NCBI RefSeq assembly: GCF_018263855.1
Contig: NZ_CP073318.1
Location: forward strand, 8,990,001 to 9,054,000
From: Kutzneria sp. CA-103260
Lineage (GTDB): Bacteria; Actinomycetota; Actinomycetes; Mycobacteriales; Pseudonocardiaceae
Length of the DNA stretch: 64,000 nucleotides
Direction: 5' to 3'
Shown: positions 34,853 to 43,698 of the stretch, in pieces
How positions within the stretch are numbered: position 1 is the stretch's first letter
Layout: each line of letters begins with the position of its first letter
Translations under genes and position numbers: made by a program
Notes under the pieces: model-generated
Database searches by the model: none
The model's input: only the letters and a program-made list of their open reading frames with translations
Told to the model about the DNA's origin: nothing

Positions 34853-35801
34853 GGCCCTGTTACCGCTGTTGGCCGTGTCCGTGCTGGCACTGGCCGGCTG
34901 CGGCGGCGCGTCGGCCGCGTCCGGCCAGGTGGTGCTCAAGGTCGGCGACCAGAAGGGCGGTTCGCAGGCGCTGCTGCAGGCCGCCGGGCTGCTGGACGGC
35001 ACCTCGTACAAGATCGAGTGGTCCACCTTCACCTCCGGCCCGCCGCTGCTGGAGGCGGCCAACGCCGGGGCGATCGACATCGGCGCGGTCGGCAACACGC
35101 CGCCGATCTTCTCGGCCGCGGCCAACGCCAAGATCACCATCGTGCAGGCCGGCCAGCACACCGGGCCGGGCGACGCGATCCTGGTGCCGGACGACTCGCC
35201 GATCAAGGATCCCCAGCAGCTCAGGGGCAAGACCATCGCGGTGGCGCAGGGCAGCTCGGCCCACGGTCAGCTGCTGACCGTGCTCAACAAGTTCGGCATC
35301 GCGGTGTCCGACGTGAAGATCAACTACTTGCAGCCCTCGGACGCCTACGCCGCCTTCACCCAGCACCGCGTGGACGCCTGGGCGATCTGGGATCCCTACA
35401 CCTCGCAGGCCCTGCTGCAGGCCCACGCCCGGTCTATCGTCAACGGCAGCAGCGGCACCGCCAACGGCTACTCGTTCCAGGTGGCCGCCACCAGCGCGCT
35501 GGGCGACACGGCCAAGGTCGCCGCGATCAAGGACTACCTGGCCCGGTTGGCCAAGGCCCAGAAGTGGTCCGACTCGCACAAGGACGCCTGGGCCACCGCG
35601 TGGTCGCAGGTCACCGGGCTGGACCCGAACGTGGCCAAGGCGTCGGTGAACGACGGCGCGACGCTGCCGATTCCGTTGGACGACAAGGTGATCGCCTCCG
35701 AGCAGCAGCTGGCCGACGCGTTCACCACCGCGAAGGTCATCCCCGGCAAGGTCGCGTTCGCCGGCTTCGTGAACAAGCAGTACGAGAGCACGGGGAGCTG
35801 A
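34839..35801 (+). CDS. ssuA: Sulfonate-binding lipoprotein
   Basis: The 320-residue protein has a lipoprotein signal MKLRKALLPLLAVSVLALAG followed by the lipobox Cys (LAGC, residues 18-21 region). The mature part is a type 2 periplasmic-binding fold of the SsuA/NrtA/TauA class (VGDQKGGSQALLQAAGLL, AAFTQHRVDAWAIWDPYT). It captures sulfonates outside the membrane and delivers them to SsuC. Start ATG overlaps the ssuB end by 14 bases. Confidence 0.9.
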   Translation: MKLRKALLPLLAVSVLALAGCGGASAASGQVVLKVGDQKGGSQALLQAAGLLDGTSYKIEWSTFTSGPPLLEAANAGAIDIGAVGNTPPIFSAAANAKITIVQAGQHTGPGDAILVPDDSPIKDPQQLRGKTIAVAQGSSAHGQLLTVLNKFGIAVSDVKINYLQPSDAYAAFTQHRVDAWAIWDPYTSQALLQAHARSIVNGSSGTANGYSFQVAATSALGDTAKVAAIKDYLARLAKAQKWSDSHKDAWATAWSQVTGLDPNVAKASVNDGATLPIPLDDKVIASEQQLADAFTTAKVIPGKVAFAGFVNKQYESTGS

Positions 35802-35803
35802 CG

Positions 35804-36940
35804 ATGAGCGTTGTCCTGCACTGGTTCCTGCCCACCTCGGGCGATGGCCGCACCATCGTCGACCGGTTCCACGGCTCCCAGGAGGCCGGCGCGCCGGCCC
35901 AGCGCGGCCCGGACATCGACTATCTGGCCCAGATCGCCCGCGCCGCCGAACAGCTCGGCTTCGTCGGCGTGCTCACGCCGACCGGCACCTGGTGCGAGGA
36001 CGCCTGGCTGACCACGGCCGCCCTGATCGCCCAGACCGAGCGGCTGAAGTTCCTGGTCGCGTTCCGGCCCGGCACGGTGTCGCCGACGCTGGCCGCCCAG
36101 ATGGCCGCCACCTACCAGCGCATCTCCCGGGGCCGGCTGCTGCTCAACGTGGTCACCGGCGGCGACGCGATCGAGCAGCAGCGCTTCGGCGACTGGCTGG
36201 AGCACGACCAGCGCTACGCCCGCACCGACGAGTTCCTGGCCATCGTGCGCAAGCTGTGGAGCGGCGCTCCGGTCGACTTCGACGGGCAGCACCTGCGCAT
36301 CGCCGGCGGGCTGGTGCCGACGCCGCCGGACCCGTTGCCGCAGGTCTACTTCGGTGGCTCCTCCGCGGCCGCCCTGCCCGTCGCCGCGCGGCATGTGGAC
36401 GTGTACCTGACCTGGGGCGAGCCGCCGGCCCAGGTGGCCGAGAAGATCGCCAGGGTGCGGGAGTTGGCCGAGGCAGGAGGTCGCACGCTGCGGTTCGGCA
36501 TCCGCCTGCACACGATCAGCCGGGACAGCTCGCGCGAGGCGTGGGCCGAGGCCGACCGGCTCGTCGCGGCGATCGACCCGGCCACCCTGGCCCGGGCCCA
36601 GTCGCAGCTGGGGACCAGCCAGTCCGTCGGCCAGCAGCGGATGGTCGCCCTGCACGGCGGCCGGCTGGACAAGCTGGAGATCTACCCCAACCTGTGGGCC
36701 GGCATCGGGCTGGTCCGCGGCGGCGCCGGCACCGCGCTGGTCGGCAGCCACCAGGAGGTGGCCGACCGGATCGAGGAGTACCACTCGCTCGGCGTCGAGG
36801 AGTTCATCTTCTCCGGCTACCCGCACCTGGAGGAGGCCTACTGGTTCGGCGAGGGCGTGCGGCCGGAGTTGGTCCGGCGCGGTCTGATCGACGACACCGT
36901 GTCCAGTTCAGCTCGCCGCGAACTGGTTCCCGCGCTGTAG
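35804..36940 (+). CDS. ssuD: FMN-dependent alkanesulfonate monooxygenase
   Basis: The 378-residue length matches SsuD (381 in E. coli). Family segments are WFLPTSGDGR, GFVGVLTPTGTWCEDAW (with the conserved Cys), NVVTGGD and YFGGSSAAA; the C-terminal FSGYPHLEEAYWFGEGV is characteristic. It uses FMNH2 and O2 to desulfonate alkanesulfonates to aldehyde and sulfite. No SsuE flavin reductase gene is adjacent, so one must be supplied elsewhere. ATG 35804 is two bases after ssuA. Confidence 0.92.
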   Translation: MSVVLHWFLPTSGDGRTIVDRFHGSQEAGAPAQRGPDIDYLAQIARAAEQLGFVGVLTPTGTWCEDAWLTTAALIAQTERLKFLVAFRPGTVSPTLAAQMAATYQRISRGRLLLNVVTGGDAIEQQRFGDWLEHDQRYARTDEFLAIVRKLWSGAPVDFDGQHLRIAGGLVPTPPDPLPQVYFGGSSAAALPVAARHVDVYLTWGEPPAQVAEKIARVRELAEAGGRTLRFGIRLHTISRDSSREAWAEADRLVAAIDPATLARAQSQLGTSQSVGQQRMVALHGGRLDKLEIYPNLWAGIGLVRGGAGTALVGSHQEVADRIEEYHSLGVEEFIFSGYPHLEEAYWFGEGVRPELVRRGLIDDTVSSSARRELVPAL

Positions 36941-36949
36941 TGGAAATAC

Positions 36950-36962
36950 GGACCACTGGTCC
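36950..36962. promoter_or_regulatory. Palindrome GGACCA-C-TGGTCC
   Basis: A perfect 13-bp palindrome lies 48 bases upstream of the quinone oxidoreductase start, with a partial repeat of the half-site (TTGGTCC) at 36968-36974. It could be a MarR/HxlR-type operator; no regulator gene is adjacent. Confidence 0.35.
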
Positions 36963-37009
36963 GAGCGTTGGTCCCCTGCGACAGCAGTCGAACGACATGG
37001 GGTGTTCAA

Positions 37010-37918
37010 ATGCGCGCACTGCTCGTGGACTCGTCCGCGAAGGCCGGCTTCCGCCTCGGTGAGGTCGCCGATCCGACACCGGCGCCCAACCAGGTGCTCG
37101 TCGAGGTGAAGGCGATCTCCCTGAACTACGGCGACGCCTCCGGCGGCTACAGCGTCGAGGACGGCAAGGTCAACGGCTGGGATGCCGCGGGCGTGGTGGT
37201 CAAGGCGGCCGCCGACGGCAGCGGGCCCGAGGTCGGCGCACGCGTGGTGACCTTCGGCTTCGGCGGTGGCGGGTGGGCGCAGCTGCGCGCCGTCGACACC
37301 GCTGAGCTGGCTGTGCTGCCCGACAACGTCGACTTCGCCCAGGCCGCCGCGCTTCCGGTGGCCGCGGTGACTGCCCTGCGTGCCCTGCGTCGATTCGGCT
37401 CCGTGCTCGGCCGTCGGGTACTCATCACCGGTGCGGCCGGCGGCGTCGGCCGCTTCGGTGTGCAGCTGGCCGCGCAGTCCGGTGCGCACGTGATCGCCTC
37501 GGTCGGCAGCGCCGGGCGCGGCGACGGACTCAAGGAGCTCGGCGCGGCGGAAGTCATTGTCGGCGTTGAAGGTCTGGCAGGTCCGCTGCACGGCGTGCTG
37601 GACAACGTTGGCGGCCCGAACCAGGTCGTGGCCTACGGCCTGCTCACCGAGGACGGCTCGATCCAGTCCATCGGCGCCACCTCCGGTGAGCCGGCCGTGT
37701 ACCCGCCGTACTCGACCGTCGGCCCGCACGGCCGGGTCGAGGGCTTCATGATGGGCGGCGGCCTCGGCGAGGACCTCGCGTACGTGTCCTCGCTGGTTGG
37801 CGCGGGCAAGCTCGACGTGGAGATCGGCTACCAGGGCAGCTGGGAGAACTTCGAGGACGCCATCGCCGCGCTGCTCGGCCGCAAGGTCGTCGGCAAGGCC
37901 GTGCTGGACGTCTCCTGA
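37010..37918 (+). CDS. Zinc-independent alcohol dehydrogenase / quinone oxidoreductase (MDR family)
   Basis: The 302-residue protein has the MDR fold: N-terminal GroES-like domain with NYGDASGGY and GWDAAGVV, and a nucleotide loop LITGAAGGVGRFGVQLAAQ near residues 140-158. The cysteines and histidines that bind zinc are absent, so it resembles quinone oxidoreductases (QOR/ZTA1-like) using NADPH. Substrate unknown. ATG 37010 is used. It ends just before a strong hairpin. Confidence 0.88.
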   Translation: MRALLVDSSAKAGFRLGEVADPTPAPNQVLVEVKAISLNYGDASGGYSVEDGKVNGWDAAGVVVKAAADGSGPEVGARVVTFGFGGGGWAQLRAVDTAELAVLPDNVDFAQAAALPVAAVTALRALRRFGSVLGRRVLITGAAGGVGRFGVQLAAQSGAHVIASVGSAGRGDGLKELGAAEVIVGVEGLAGPLHGVLDNVGGPNQVVAYGLLTEDGSIQSIGATSGEPAVYPPYSTVGPHGRVEGFMMGGGLGEDLAYVSSLVGAGKLDVEIGYQGSWENFEDAIAALLGRKVVGKAVLDVS

Positions 37919-37943
37919 GACTGCGCCGATCGGGCCTTCGGGG

Positions 37944-37973
37944 GGCCGCGCTCACTCCCGGGTGAGCGCGGCC
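37944..37973. terminator. Perfect 12-bp bidirectional terminator
   Basis: GGCCGCGCTCAC (37944-37955) pairs with GTGAGCGCGGCC (37962-37973) across a 6-nt loop; on the plus strand TCTTCC follows. It lies between convergent genes, and its right arm forms the last codons of the antiporter at 37952-39202. Confidence 0.75.
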
Positions 37974-39202
37974 TCTTCCAGGTCCAGTTCCCGTTGCACC
38001 CGGTGGAAAAGCTCGTCGTCGATGTCGCGAGCGTCGCGCGCCGCCAGGAACACCTCCCGCTCCGTCATCAACATGCTCAGCCGCAGGCGTTTCCAGCGCG
38101 TGCCCGGACCCTCGTCCACGGACTGTGCCACGGTGTCGGCCCGGTGCTCGGCCATCGTCCGCAGCCGGGCGATCACCCGCTCCGGCACGTTGCCATCGCT
38201 GGCCTGCTCCAGGCGGGCGATGGCGGCCCGGGCCGCGTCGGACTTCACCCGTGCCTCGGCCTCGCTGTCAGAACTCGCGTCGTCACTGGGCACCTTGAGC
38301 AACCGGATCAAGCCCGGCAGCGAAAGTCCTTGCACCATCAGGGTTCCCACCGTGACGACAAACGTGCACAGTACGATCACGTCCCAGCCGGGCATGTCCA
38401 GCGGCAGCGCCGAGGCAGCCGCCAGCGACACCACGCCGCGCATGCCGGTCCAGGCCACGATGAACACGCCCTGTGGTGTCGGGAACTCCTCCCGTGCGCG
38501 GATCTTCGGCGACAGCAGACGTGGCAGGTACGTGCCCGGATACACCCACACGATCCGGATGACCATCGCCGCCAGCAACACCAATAGCGCGGAGCCGAAC
38601 AGTGGCCAGGTCGCGCCGCTGTCGGCCAGCACGAAGCGCAGCTGCAAGCCGATCAGCCCGAACACCCACGACTCCAGCAGTAGGTCCACCGCACGCCATA
38701 CCGCCGTTTCCTGCAACCGGGTCGCGTAACCGGCGCGCGGCGCGTTGTGGCCCAGGTACAGGCCCGTGAGCAAGGTCATGATCCGCCGCGGCAGGCCCAG
38801 CTTGCGGCCGATCGCCACCGCCGCCACCGCGTCCGGCGGAGCCACGAGCGCCCCCAGCACCAGCGCCGCCGGCAGCGGCAGCGCCGGGATCGCCAGGTGC
38901 GCCACCAGGCCGACGCCCAGCGTCGTGGCCAGCACCAGGCCGATCGCCAGCAGCCCGATCGGCCGGATGTTGCGGCGGATGTTGACGTAGGAGCTGTCCA
39001 GAGCCGAGGAGTAGAGCAGCGGTGGCAGCACGATCACCAGCACCAGCTCGGGCTCCAGCCGGAAGTCCGGCATGCCCGGCACGAACGACACCGCCAGGCC
39101 CACCGCCACCAGCAGCAGCGGCGCCGGCCAGTCCAGCCGGCGGGCCACCGCCGTCACCGCCAGCGAGCCGGCCAGCAGCAGGAGAATCTGCACACCTTGC
39201 AC
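37952..39202 (-). pseudogene. Na+/H+ antiporter (CPA1) with ~95-residue internal in-frame deletion
   Basis: The 416-residue reading frame is intact, but compared with the paralogue at 31576-33105 (509 aa) it jumps from AIGRKLGLPRRIMTLLTG directly to LYLGHNAPRAGYATRL. About 95 residues are missing, equivalent to three helices, including the GESLVNDASA ion-binding motif. The remaining motifs (PPLLYSSALDSSYVN, GALVAPPDAVAAVAIGRKLG, AWTGMRGVVSLAAASALP) and the cytoplasmic tail are conserved. Transport is therefore unlikely. The N-terminus is taken at GTG 39202; GTG 39193 is an alternative. Coding is otherwise well preserved, so the deletion is recent, functional in another way, or an assembly artefact. 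Confidence 0.75.
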
Positions 39203-39267
39203 TGCGGGGAGCGTATTCGGGGCGGGGCGATTCGTGGCTCTGGTGTTTCCGGCCCGAGCGGCTCGTC

Positions 39268-39273
39268 TAGGCT
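39268..39273 (+). promoter_or_regulatory. -10 box TAGGCT of purD (leaderless)
   Basis: TAGGCT is separated from the purD GTG by 8 bases, with no ribosome site between them. The same box and spacing precede purC, and TAAGCT precedes purB. Confidence 0.55.
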
Positions 39274-39281
39274 GTTCGGTC

Positions 39282-40541
39282 GTGCGCGTCCTCGTCATCG
39301 GGTCTGGTGCCCGGGAGCATGCCCTGTTGCTGGCGCTGGCCAAAGACCCGGCCGTGACCGCGTTGGCCTGCGCCCCCGGCAACGCCGGCACCTCAGCCGT
39401 GTCCGAGACGTACGGTGTCGACCTCACCGACCCGACCGGCGTGGCCGCCCTGGCCAAGGAGTGGAACGCCGACCTGGTGGTGATCGGGCCCGAGGTGCCG
39501 CTGGTCGCCGGGGCCGCCGACCCCGTCCGGGACGCCGGCATCCCGTGCTTCGGGCCGTCCAAGGAGGCCGCCCGGATCGAGGGCTCCAAGGCCTTCGCCA
39601 AGGACGTCATGCTCGCCGCCGACGTGCCGACCGCCCGTAGCGAGATCGTCGACACCCCCGCCCGGCTCGACGCCGCGCTGCACCGGTTCGGGCCCACCTG
39701 GGTCGTCAAGGACGACGGGCTGGCCGCCGGCAAGGGCGTGGTCGTCACCAAGGACTACGACGTCGCCCGGGCCCATGCCATGCACCTGCTCGACGGTGGG
39801 CACCCCGTGTTGCTCGAGTCCTTCCTCGACGGTCCCGAGGCCTCTCTGTTCTGCGTCGTCGACGGCTCCACCGTCGTGCCGCTGCTGCCCGCCCAGGACT
39901 TCAAGCGCGTCGGCGACAACGACGCCGGGCCCAACACCGGCGGCATGGGCGCGTACAGCCCGCTGCCCTGGGCCCCCGCCGACCTCGTCGACGACGTCGT
40001 CGCCCGCATCGTGCAGCCCGTCGTCGACGAGCTCGCCGCCCGGGGCGCTACCTTCTCCGGCCTCCTCTACTGCGGCCTGGCCCTGACCTCTGATGGTCCC
40101 CAGGTCATCGAGTTCAACTGCCGGTTCGGCGACCCCGAGACCCAGGCCGTGCTCGCCCTGCTCAAGACCCCCATCGCCGGCCTGTTCCTGGCCGCCGCCG
40201 AGGGCCGCCTGGCCACGCACCCCGCCCTCGAGTGGGAGGACGGCGCCGCCGTCACCGTCGTCATCGCCGCCGAGGGCTACCCCGGCCGGCCCCGCACCGG
40301 CGACGTCATCACCGGCGCCGAGCTCGACGGCGTCCTCCACGCCGGCACCCGCCGCCGCGACGACGGCGCCGTCGTCTCCTCCGGCGGCCGTGTGCTCTCC
40401 GTGGTCGGCACCGGCCCCACCCTCGCCGCCGCCCGCGCCGAGGCCTACCGCCTGGTCGACCGCGTCGAACTCACCGGCTCCCACCACCGCTCCGACATCG
40501 CCCTCAAGGCCGTCGACGGCGACGTCCACATCCCCTCGTAG
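39282..40541 (+). CDS. purD: Phosphoribosylamine-glycine ligase
   Basis: The 419-residue ATP-grasp enzyme starts RVLVIGSGAREHALLLAL and contains FGPSKEAARIEGSKAFAK, VVKDDGLAAGKGV, NTGGMGAYSP and EFNCRFGDPETQ, all PurD hallmarks. It joins phosphoribosylamine and glycine to GAR in purine synthesis. GTG 39282 is chosen because the promoter box lies just 8 bases upstream. Confidence 0.97.
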   Translation: MRVLVIGSGAREHALLLALAKDPAVTALACAPGNAGTSAVSETYGVDLTDPTGVAALAKEWNADLVVIGPEVPLVAGAADPVRDAGIPCFGPSKEAARIEGSKAFAKDVMLAADVPTARSEIVDTPARLDAALHRFGPTWVVKDDGLAAGKGVVVTKDYDVARAHAMHLLDGGHPVLLESFLDGPEASLFCVVDGSTVVPLLPAQDFKRVGDNDAGPNTGGMGAYSPLPWAPADLVDDVVARIVQPVVDELAARGATFSGLLYCGLALTSDGPQVIEFNCRFGDPETQAVLALLKTPIAGLFLAAAEGRLATHPALEWEDGAAVTVVIAAEGYPGRPRTGDVITGAELDGVLHAGTRRRDDGAVVSSGGRVLSVVGTGPTLAAARAEAYRLVDRVELTGSHHRSDIALKAVDGDVHIPS

Positions 40542-40598
40542 GGGAACCGTCCCGCCCCCGCCCGCGTCGAACACAGGCACGGCACACACCATCGTTGG

Positions 40599-40604
40599 TA
40601 GCCT
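40599..40604 (+). promoter_or_regulatory. Candidate -10 box TAGCCT of the ESX substrate cluster
   Basis: TAGCCT lies 45 bases upstream of the first ATG (40650) in the only non-coding stretch after purD. The -35 region is not clear. Confidence 0.35.
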
Positions 40605-40649
40605 GCGAACCGGGTCCGACTAGTCACGAAGCGTGCGGGGGCGGTCTTC

Positions 40650-41060
40650 ATGGAAAAGGCGGAACAGGTCGGCGCCGACCTCGGCCTCATCGGCGCCATC
40701 ACGGCCCCGTTCGCCGGCGTGCAGAGCGAGTACGCCGGCATCAGCGGCGGCCAGATCACGGTCAACCACGACACCGTGCTGCAAGCCGGCAAGATCATCC
40801 ACGACCAGTGGCAGCAACTGCTCGAGATCACTCTGCCCAAACTGCAGGACATGCAGCTCGGAGTGCTCGGCCAGGACCTGGTCAGCCAGGCCGCCACGGG
40901 TGAGTGGGCCAAGATTCTGGTCAGCAACGACGACTCGTACAGCAAGCGGATCGCGCAGTACATCGACGGCCTCGGGAAGTTGGCGGATCAGCTGAAGACC
41001 GCCGCGCAGCAGTACGGGTTCACCGAGGAAGAGATCACCGCCGCGTTTGGAGACAAGTAG
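40650..41060 (+). CDS. Helical ESX-associated (PE/WXG100-like) protein
   Basis: The 136-residue protein is predicted all-helical without signal peptide. The middle part (ITVNHDTVLQAGKIIHDQW, then QQLLEITLPKLQDMQL) resembles the PE/WXG-like N-domains of type VII secretion substrates in Pseudonocardiaceae. It is the first gene of the cluster; its stop overlaps the next start by one base (TAGTG). Assignment rests on helical pattern and neighbours. Confidence 0.6.
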   Translation: MEKAEQVGADLGLIGAITAPFAGVQSEYAGISGGQITVNHDTVLQAGKIIHDQWQQLLEITLPKLQDMQLGVLGQDLVSQAATGEWAKILVSNDDSYSKRIAQYIDGLGKLADQLKTAAQQYGFTEEEITAAFGDK

Positions 41061-41659
41061 TGCGAGCTGGCACCCGCATCGGCGTGGCCACCGTCCTGGT
41101 GACCCTGGTGGCGACCGGCTGCACGTCGCAGGATCCAGGCACCCCCGGCCCCACGTCGGGCGGATCAGCGACCACCCCGTCGGCGTCCATTCCGCCGCGT
41201 CCGAAAAACCTGAACGCGGCGAACGTCGACCCCTGCACCTTGATCACCGACAGCCAGGTCGGGCAGCTCAATGCCAAGGCGGGCAAACCGGGGCCCGGCG
41301 AACCCGCTTCAGGGACCACGTCGAGCTGTTCGTACCAGGTCTCGCAGCCCGTGCCGTACACGATCAATGTGCGAATCGAGCCGAAGCGCGGTATCGATTA
41401 CTGGCTGACCTACACGGGGACCTGGCAGGACCGACAGACCACGGTGTCGTCCTACCCCGCAGTGCAGATCATCTCCAAGGGTGAGGACTGGAATGGTGCC
41501 GACGGCACGCTCTGTCGGACGCTGGTGAGCATCGCCGATGGGCAGGAGCTGTCCGCGGGAACACTTCCCTCCAACCGGGACCTGAGCATGACACAGCTGT
41601 GCGATGTGTCGAAGCAAGCGGCGACATTGGCGTTGGCGACGTTGCAGGCGAAGAACTAA
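41060..41659 (+). CDS. DUF3558 lipoprotein
   Basis: The 199-residue protein has a lipoprotein signal (GVATVLVTLVATGC, lipobox VATGC), a Thr/Ser/Pro-rich linker, and a domain with NVDPCTLIT, CSYQVSQP and CDVSKQAATLALATL, typical of DUF3558. Such lipoproteins are frequent next to ESX-like genes in Pseudonocardiaceae. Role unknown; likely at the outer face of the membrane. Confidence 0.85.
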   Translation: MRAGTRIGVATVLVTLVATGCTSQDPGTPGPTSGGSATTPSASIPPRPKNLNAANVDPCTLITDSQVGQLNAKAGKPGPGEPASGTTSSCSYQVSQPVPYTINVRIEPKRGIDYWLTYTGTWQDRQTTVSSYPAVQIISKGEDWNGADGTLCRTLVSIADGQELSAGTLPSNRDLSMTQLCDVSKQAATLALATLQAKN

Positions 41660-41672
41660 GGCGGAGGCGACC

Positions 41673-42857
41673 ATGGGGCAACTGGGCGACATCCGGTTCG
41701 ACGGCTTCTCCAACGGGCAGCTCGCCGACCAGGTCAACAAGCTCAAGCAAGGGCAGGGTGCCGCCGCGTTGCAGCCGGTCATGGACGTGCTGCACGGCGT
41801 CGCTCAGGATCTTGTGGCGACGAATGACATCCTGCACACGCAGCTCGGCAAGCTCGGGATCGACTGGCAGAGCGTGGCCGGGCAGGGCGCGACGAACACC
41901 ATGAACTCGACCGTGAACTACGGCGACGACTCGCAGTACAACATCACTGGCACGAACAATGCGTTGACCACGCAGGCGGATTCGCACACGGTGGCACAGA
42001 GTGCGCCGGCGCCGTCGACGGATACGCAGAAGAGCTTTGTCGACAATGCCGCGGGGTTCTTCGGATACCAGACCGACCACTCCAAGGAAGTTGAGCAGGC
42101 GCAGGCGGACCGGGATCAGGCGATCCAGCAGCTGAACGCCTACCAGTCGAACTCCCAGGACGCGATTGCCAGCACAGTACCGATGAGTGCGCCGCCGACG
42201 ATTGGGCTGACGGCGCAGCCGGTGCAGGGGACGTCGGTCAATCAGGTCGGCGGCCTGCCCACCAGCGGGGGCGGATACGGCCCGGGTGGCAGCGGTTACC
42301 CCGGTGGCAGCTACTCCCAGGTGGGAGGCCCGGGTGGCGGTGGGTACGCGCCGCCGGGGTCGGTGCCGGGGGGCGGTGCGGGCGGAGTGCCGGGGCCGGG
42401 TGGCGTGTCGGGCGTGGGCCCGGGCATGGGCCGGCTGCCGGGGGCGATGCCGCCGGCGGCAGCGGCAGGTGGGCTGCTGGCGGAGGAAGTGGGCCTGGGC
42501 GCGGCGCTGGCCGGCGGGGCCGGAGCGGTGGCGGCGGGCGCCAGGAGCGGCAACCCGAACACGATCGTGCGGGGCGGCGGGACGAACGCGGCGCCGGGCG
42601 AGAAGGCGAACACGCCGAGCAAGGCGAGTGCCACGGCGGGGGCGATCGACGAGGAGCAGGCGGCGCAGGCGAGGGCGGCGGAAAGGATCGCGCCGGGCAA
42701 GCCGGGGGCGTCGATGATGCAGCCGGGGGCGGCCGGCGGCCGGGGCAAGAAGGAAGAGGACAGCGAGCACGACCGGAAGTACACGGTCGAGGAGGATCTG
42801 TTCGGCGAGCAGCGGATGGTGGCGCCGACGGTGCTCGGCGAGGACCCGGACGCGTAG
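41673..42857 (+). CDS. PPE-like Gly/Pro-rich type VII secretion protein
   Basis: The 394-residue protein has a helical N-terminal domain (LADQVNKLKQGQGAAALQPV) with a long coil and DWQSVAGQGA, which resembles the WxG/PPE turn. Residues ~190-290 are Gly/Pro/Ser-rich and disordered, and the C-terminal part is acidic (KKEEDSEHDRKYTVEEDLFG). No signal peptide. ATG 41673 follows GCGGAGGCGACC. With EspG directly downstream it is probably a chaperoned PPE-like substrate. Confidence 0.7.
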   Translation: MGQLGDIRFDGFSNGQLADQVNKLKQGQGAAALQPVMDVLHGVAQDLVATNDILHTQLGKLGIDWQSVAGQGATNTMNSTVNYGDDSQYNITGTNNALTTQADSHTVAQSAPAPSTDTQKSFVDNAAGFFGYQTDHSKEVEQAQADRDQAIQQLNAYQSNSQDAIASTVPMSAPPTIGLTAQPVQGTSVNQVGGLPTSGGGYGPGGSGYPGGSYSQVGGPGGGGYAPPGSVPGGGAGGVPGPGGVSGVGPGMGRLPGAMPPAAAAGGLLAEEVGLGAALAGGAGAVAAGARSGNPNTIVRGGGTNAAPGEKANTPSKASATAGAIDEEQAAQARAAERIAPGKPGASMMQPGAAGGRGKKEEDSEHDRKYTVEEDLFGEQRMVAPTVLGEDPDA

Positions 42858-42863
42858 CCGGCG

Positions 42864-43628
42864 ATGGAGCCGACGGTTCTGTCCCTCCTGGACTTCGACG
42901 TGCTGTGGGAGAGCGAGCGCTTCCCCCGCCGGCACGTGGCGCTGACGGTGCCGAGCCCGGGAGAAACGCACACGGAGCGAGCGCAGCTGGTCCGGGACAC
43001 GTGGCGGTCGCTGGAGCAGCGGGGCCTGGCCGAGCACGGCCGGGCCACCCCGGACATGTCGGACGACCTGGCCCTGCTGGCCTATCCGAGGCGAGCGGTC
43101 TACGGCTTCGTCTGGGCCCCGGACCGCAAGATCACGCTGCTGGCCGCCTCGAACGGCGGCAGCGCGCTGATGGGCGTGGTGGACGGCGGCGAGGTGTGGC
43201 TGATCCGCACCCGTGACGACTCGATCGCGGACGCGGCGGTGTCGGTGGCGGGCGAGATGCCGCCGGGCCCCGGCCAGTCGATGAGCCTGCCGACGAAGGT
43301 GCTGACCAGCGCGGACGGCCGAGCCCACGGCGACCCGCAGCGGCTGGTGCTGGAGCTGGCCGACGAGGACGTGCCGCTGGGCCAGGCCCAGGCGCTGGTG
43401 AGCATGGTGGCGGGCATGACCACCCGGGGCCAGTTCGGTGTGGAGACGGCCCGCGGCGCGGAGCGGCCGAGGCGGGCGGATCGGGTGGTGGCCTTCCACG
43501 ACACCCCGAACGGGCGCTATCTGCATCTGGTGAAACCCAGCGCGGACCGCACGGAGTGGAGCACTATCACTCCGGCGGACAACCAGCGGCTGGCGGCCAG
43601 TGTCTGGGAGCTGCTCGACGAGGCCTGA
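42864..43628 (+). CDS. EspG-family ESX chaperone
   Basis: The 254-residue protein matches ESX secretion-associated EspG: LSLLDFDVLWESERFPRRH at the N-terminus, LALLAYPRRAVYGFVW, and a C-terminal RYLHLVKPSADRTEWSTI. In mycobacteria EspG binds PE-PPE pairs in the cytosol and keeps them soluble for export. It lies 6 bases after the PPE-like gene. Confidence 0.82.
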   Translation: MEPTVLSLLDFDVLWESERFPRRHVALTVPSPGETHTERAQLVRDTWRSLEQRGLAEHGRATPDMSDDLALLAYPRRAVYGFVWAPDRKITLLAASNGGSALMGVVDGGEVWLIRTRDDSIADAAVSVAGEMPPGPGQSMSLPTKVLTSADGRAHGDPQRLVLELADEDVPLGQAQALVSMVAGMTTRGQFGVETARGAERPRRADRVVAFHDTPNGRYLHLVKPSADRTEWSTITPADNQRLAASVWELLDEA

Positions 43629-43698
43629 TCACTCGTCGGGCTGAATCCGGAACCGCGAGCGGGCCGCGCCCGTCAGAGTTACGCGAGAAGGGGGCACC

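Noticed and set aside
41469..43526. A 685-residue open frame on the minus strand over the ESX cluster
   Set aside because: Low-complexity His/Arg-rich translation; the plus strand encodes recognisable proteins with ribosome sites.
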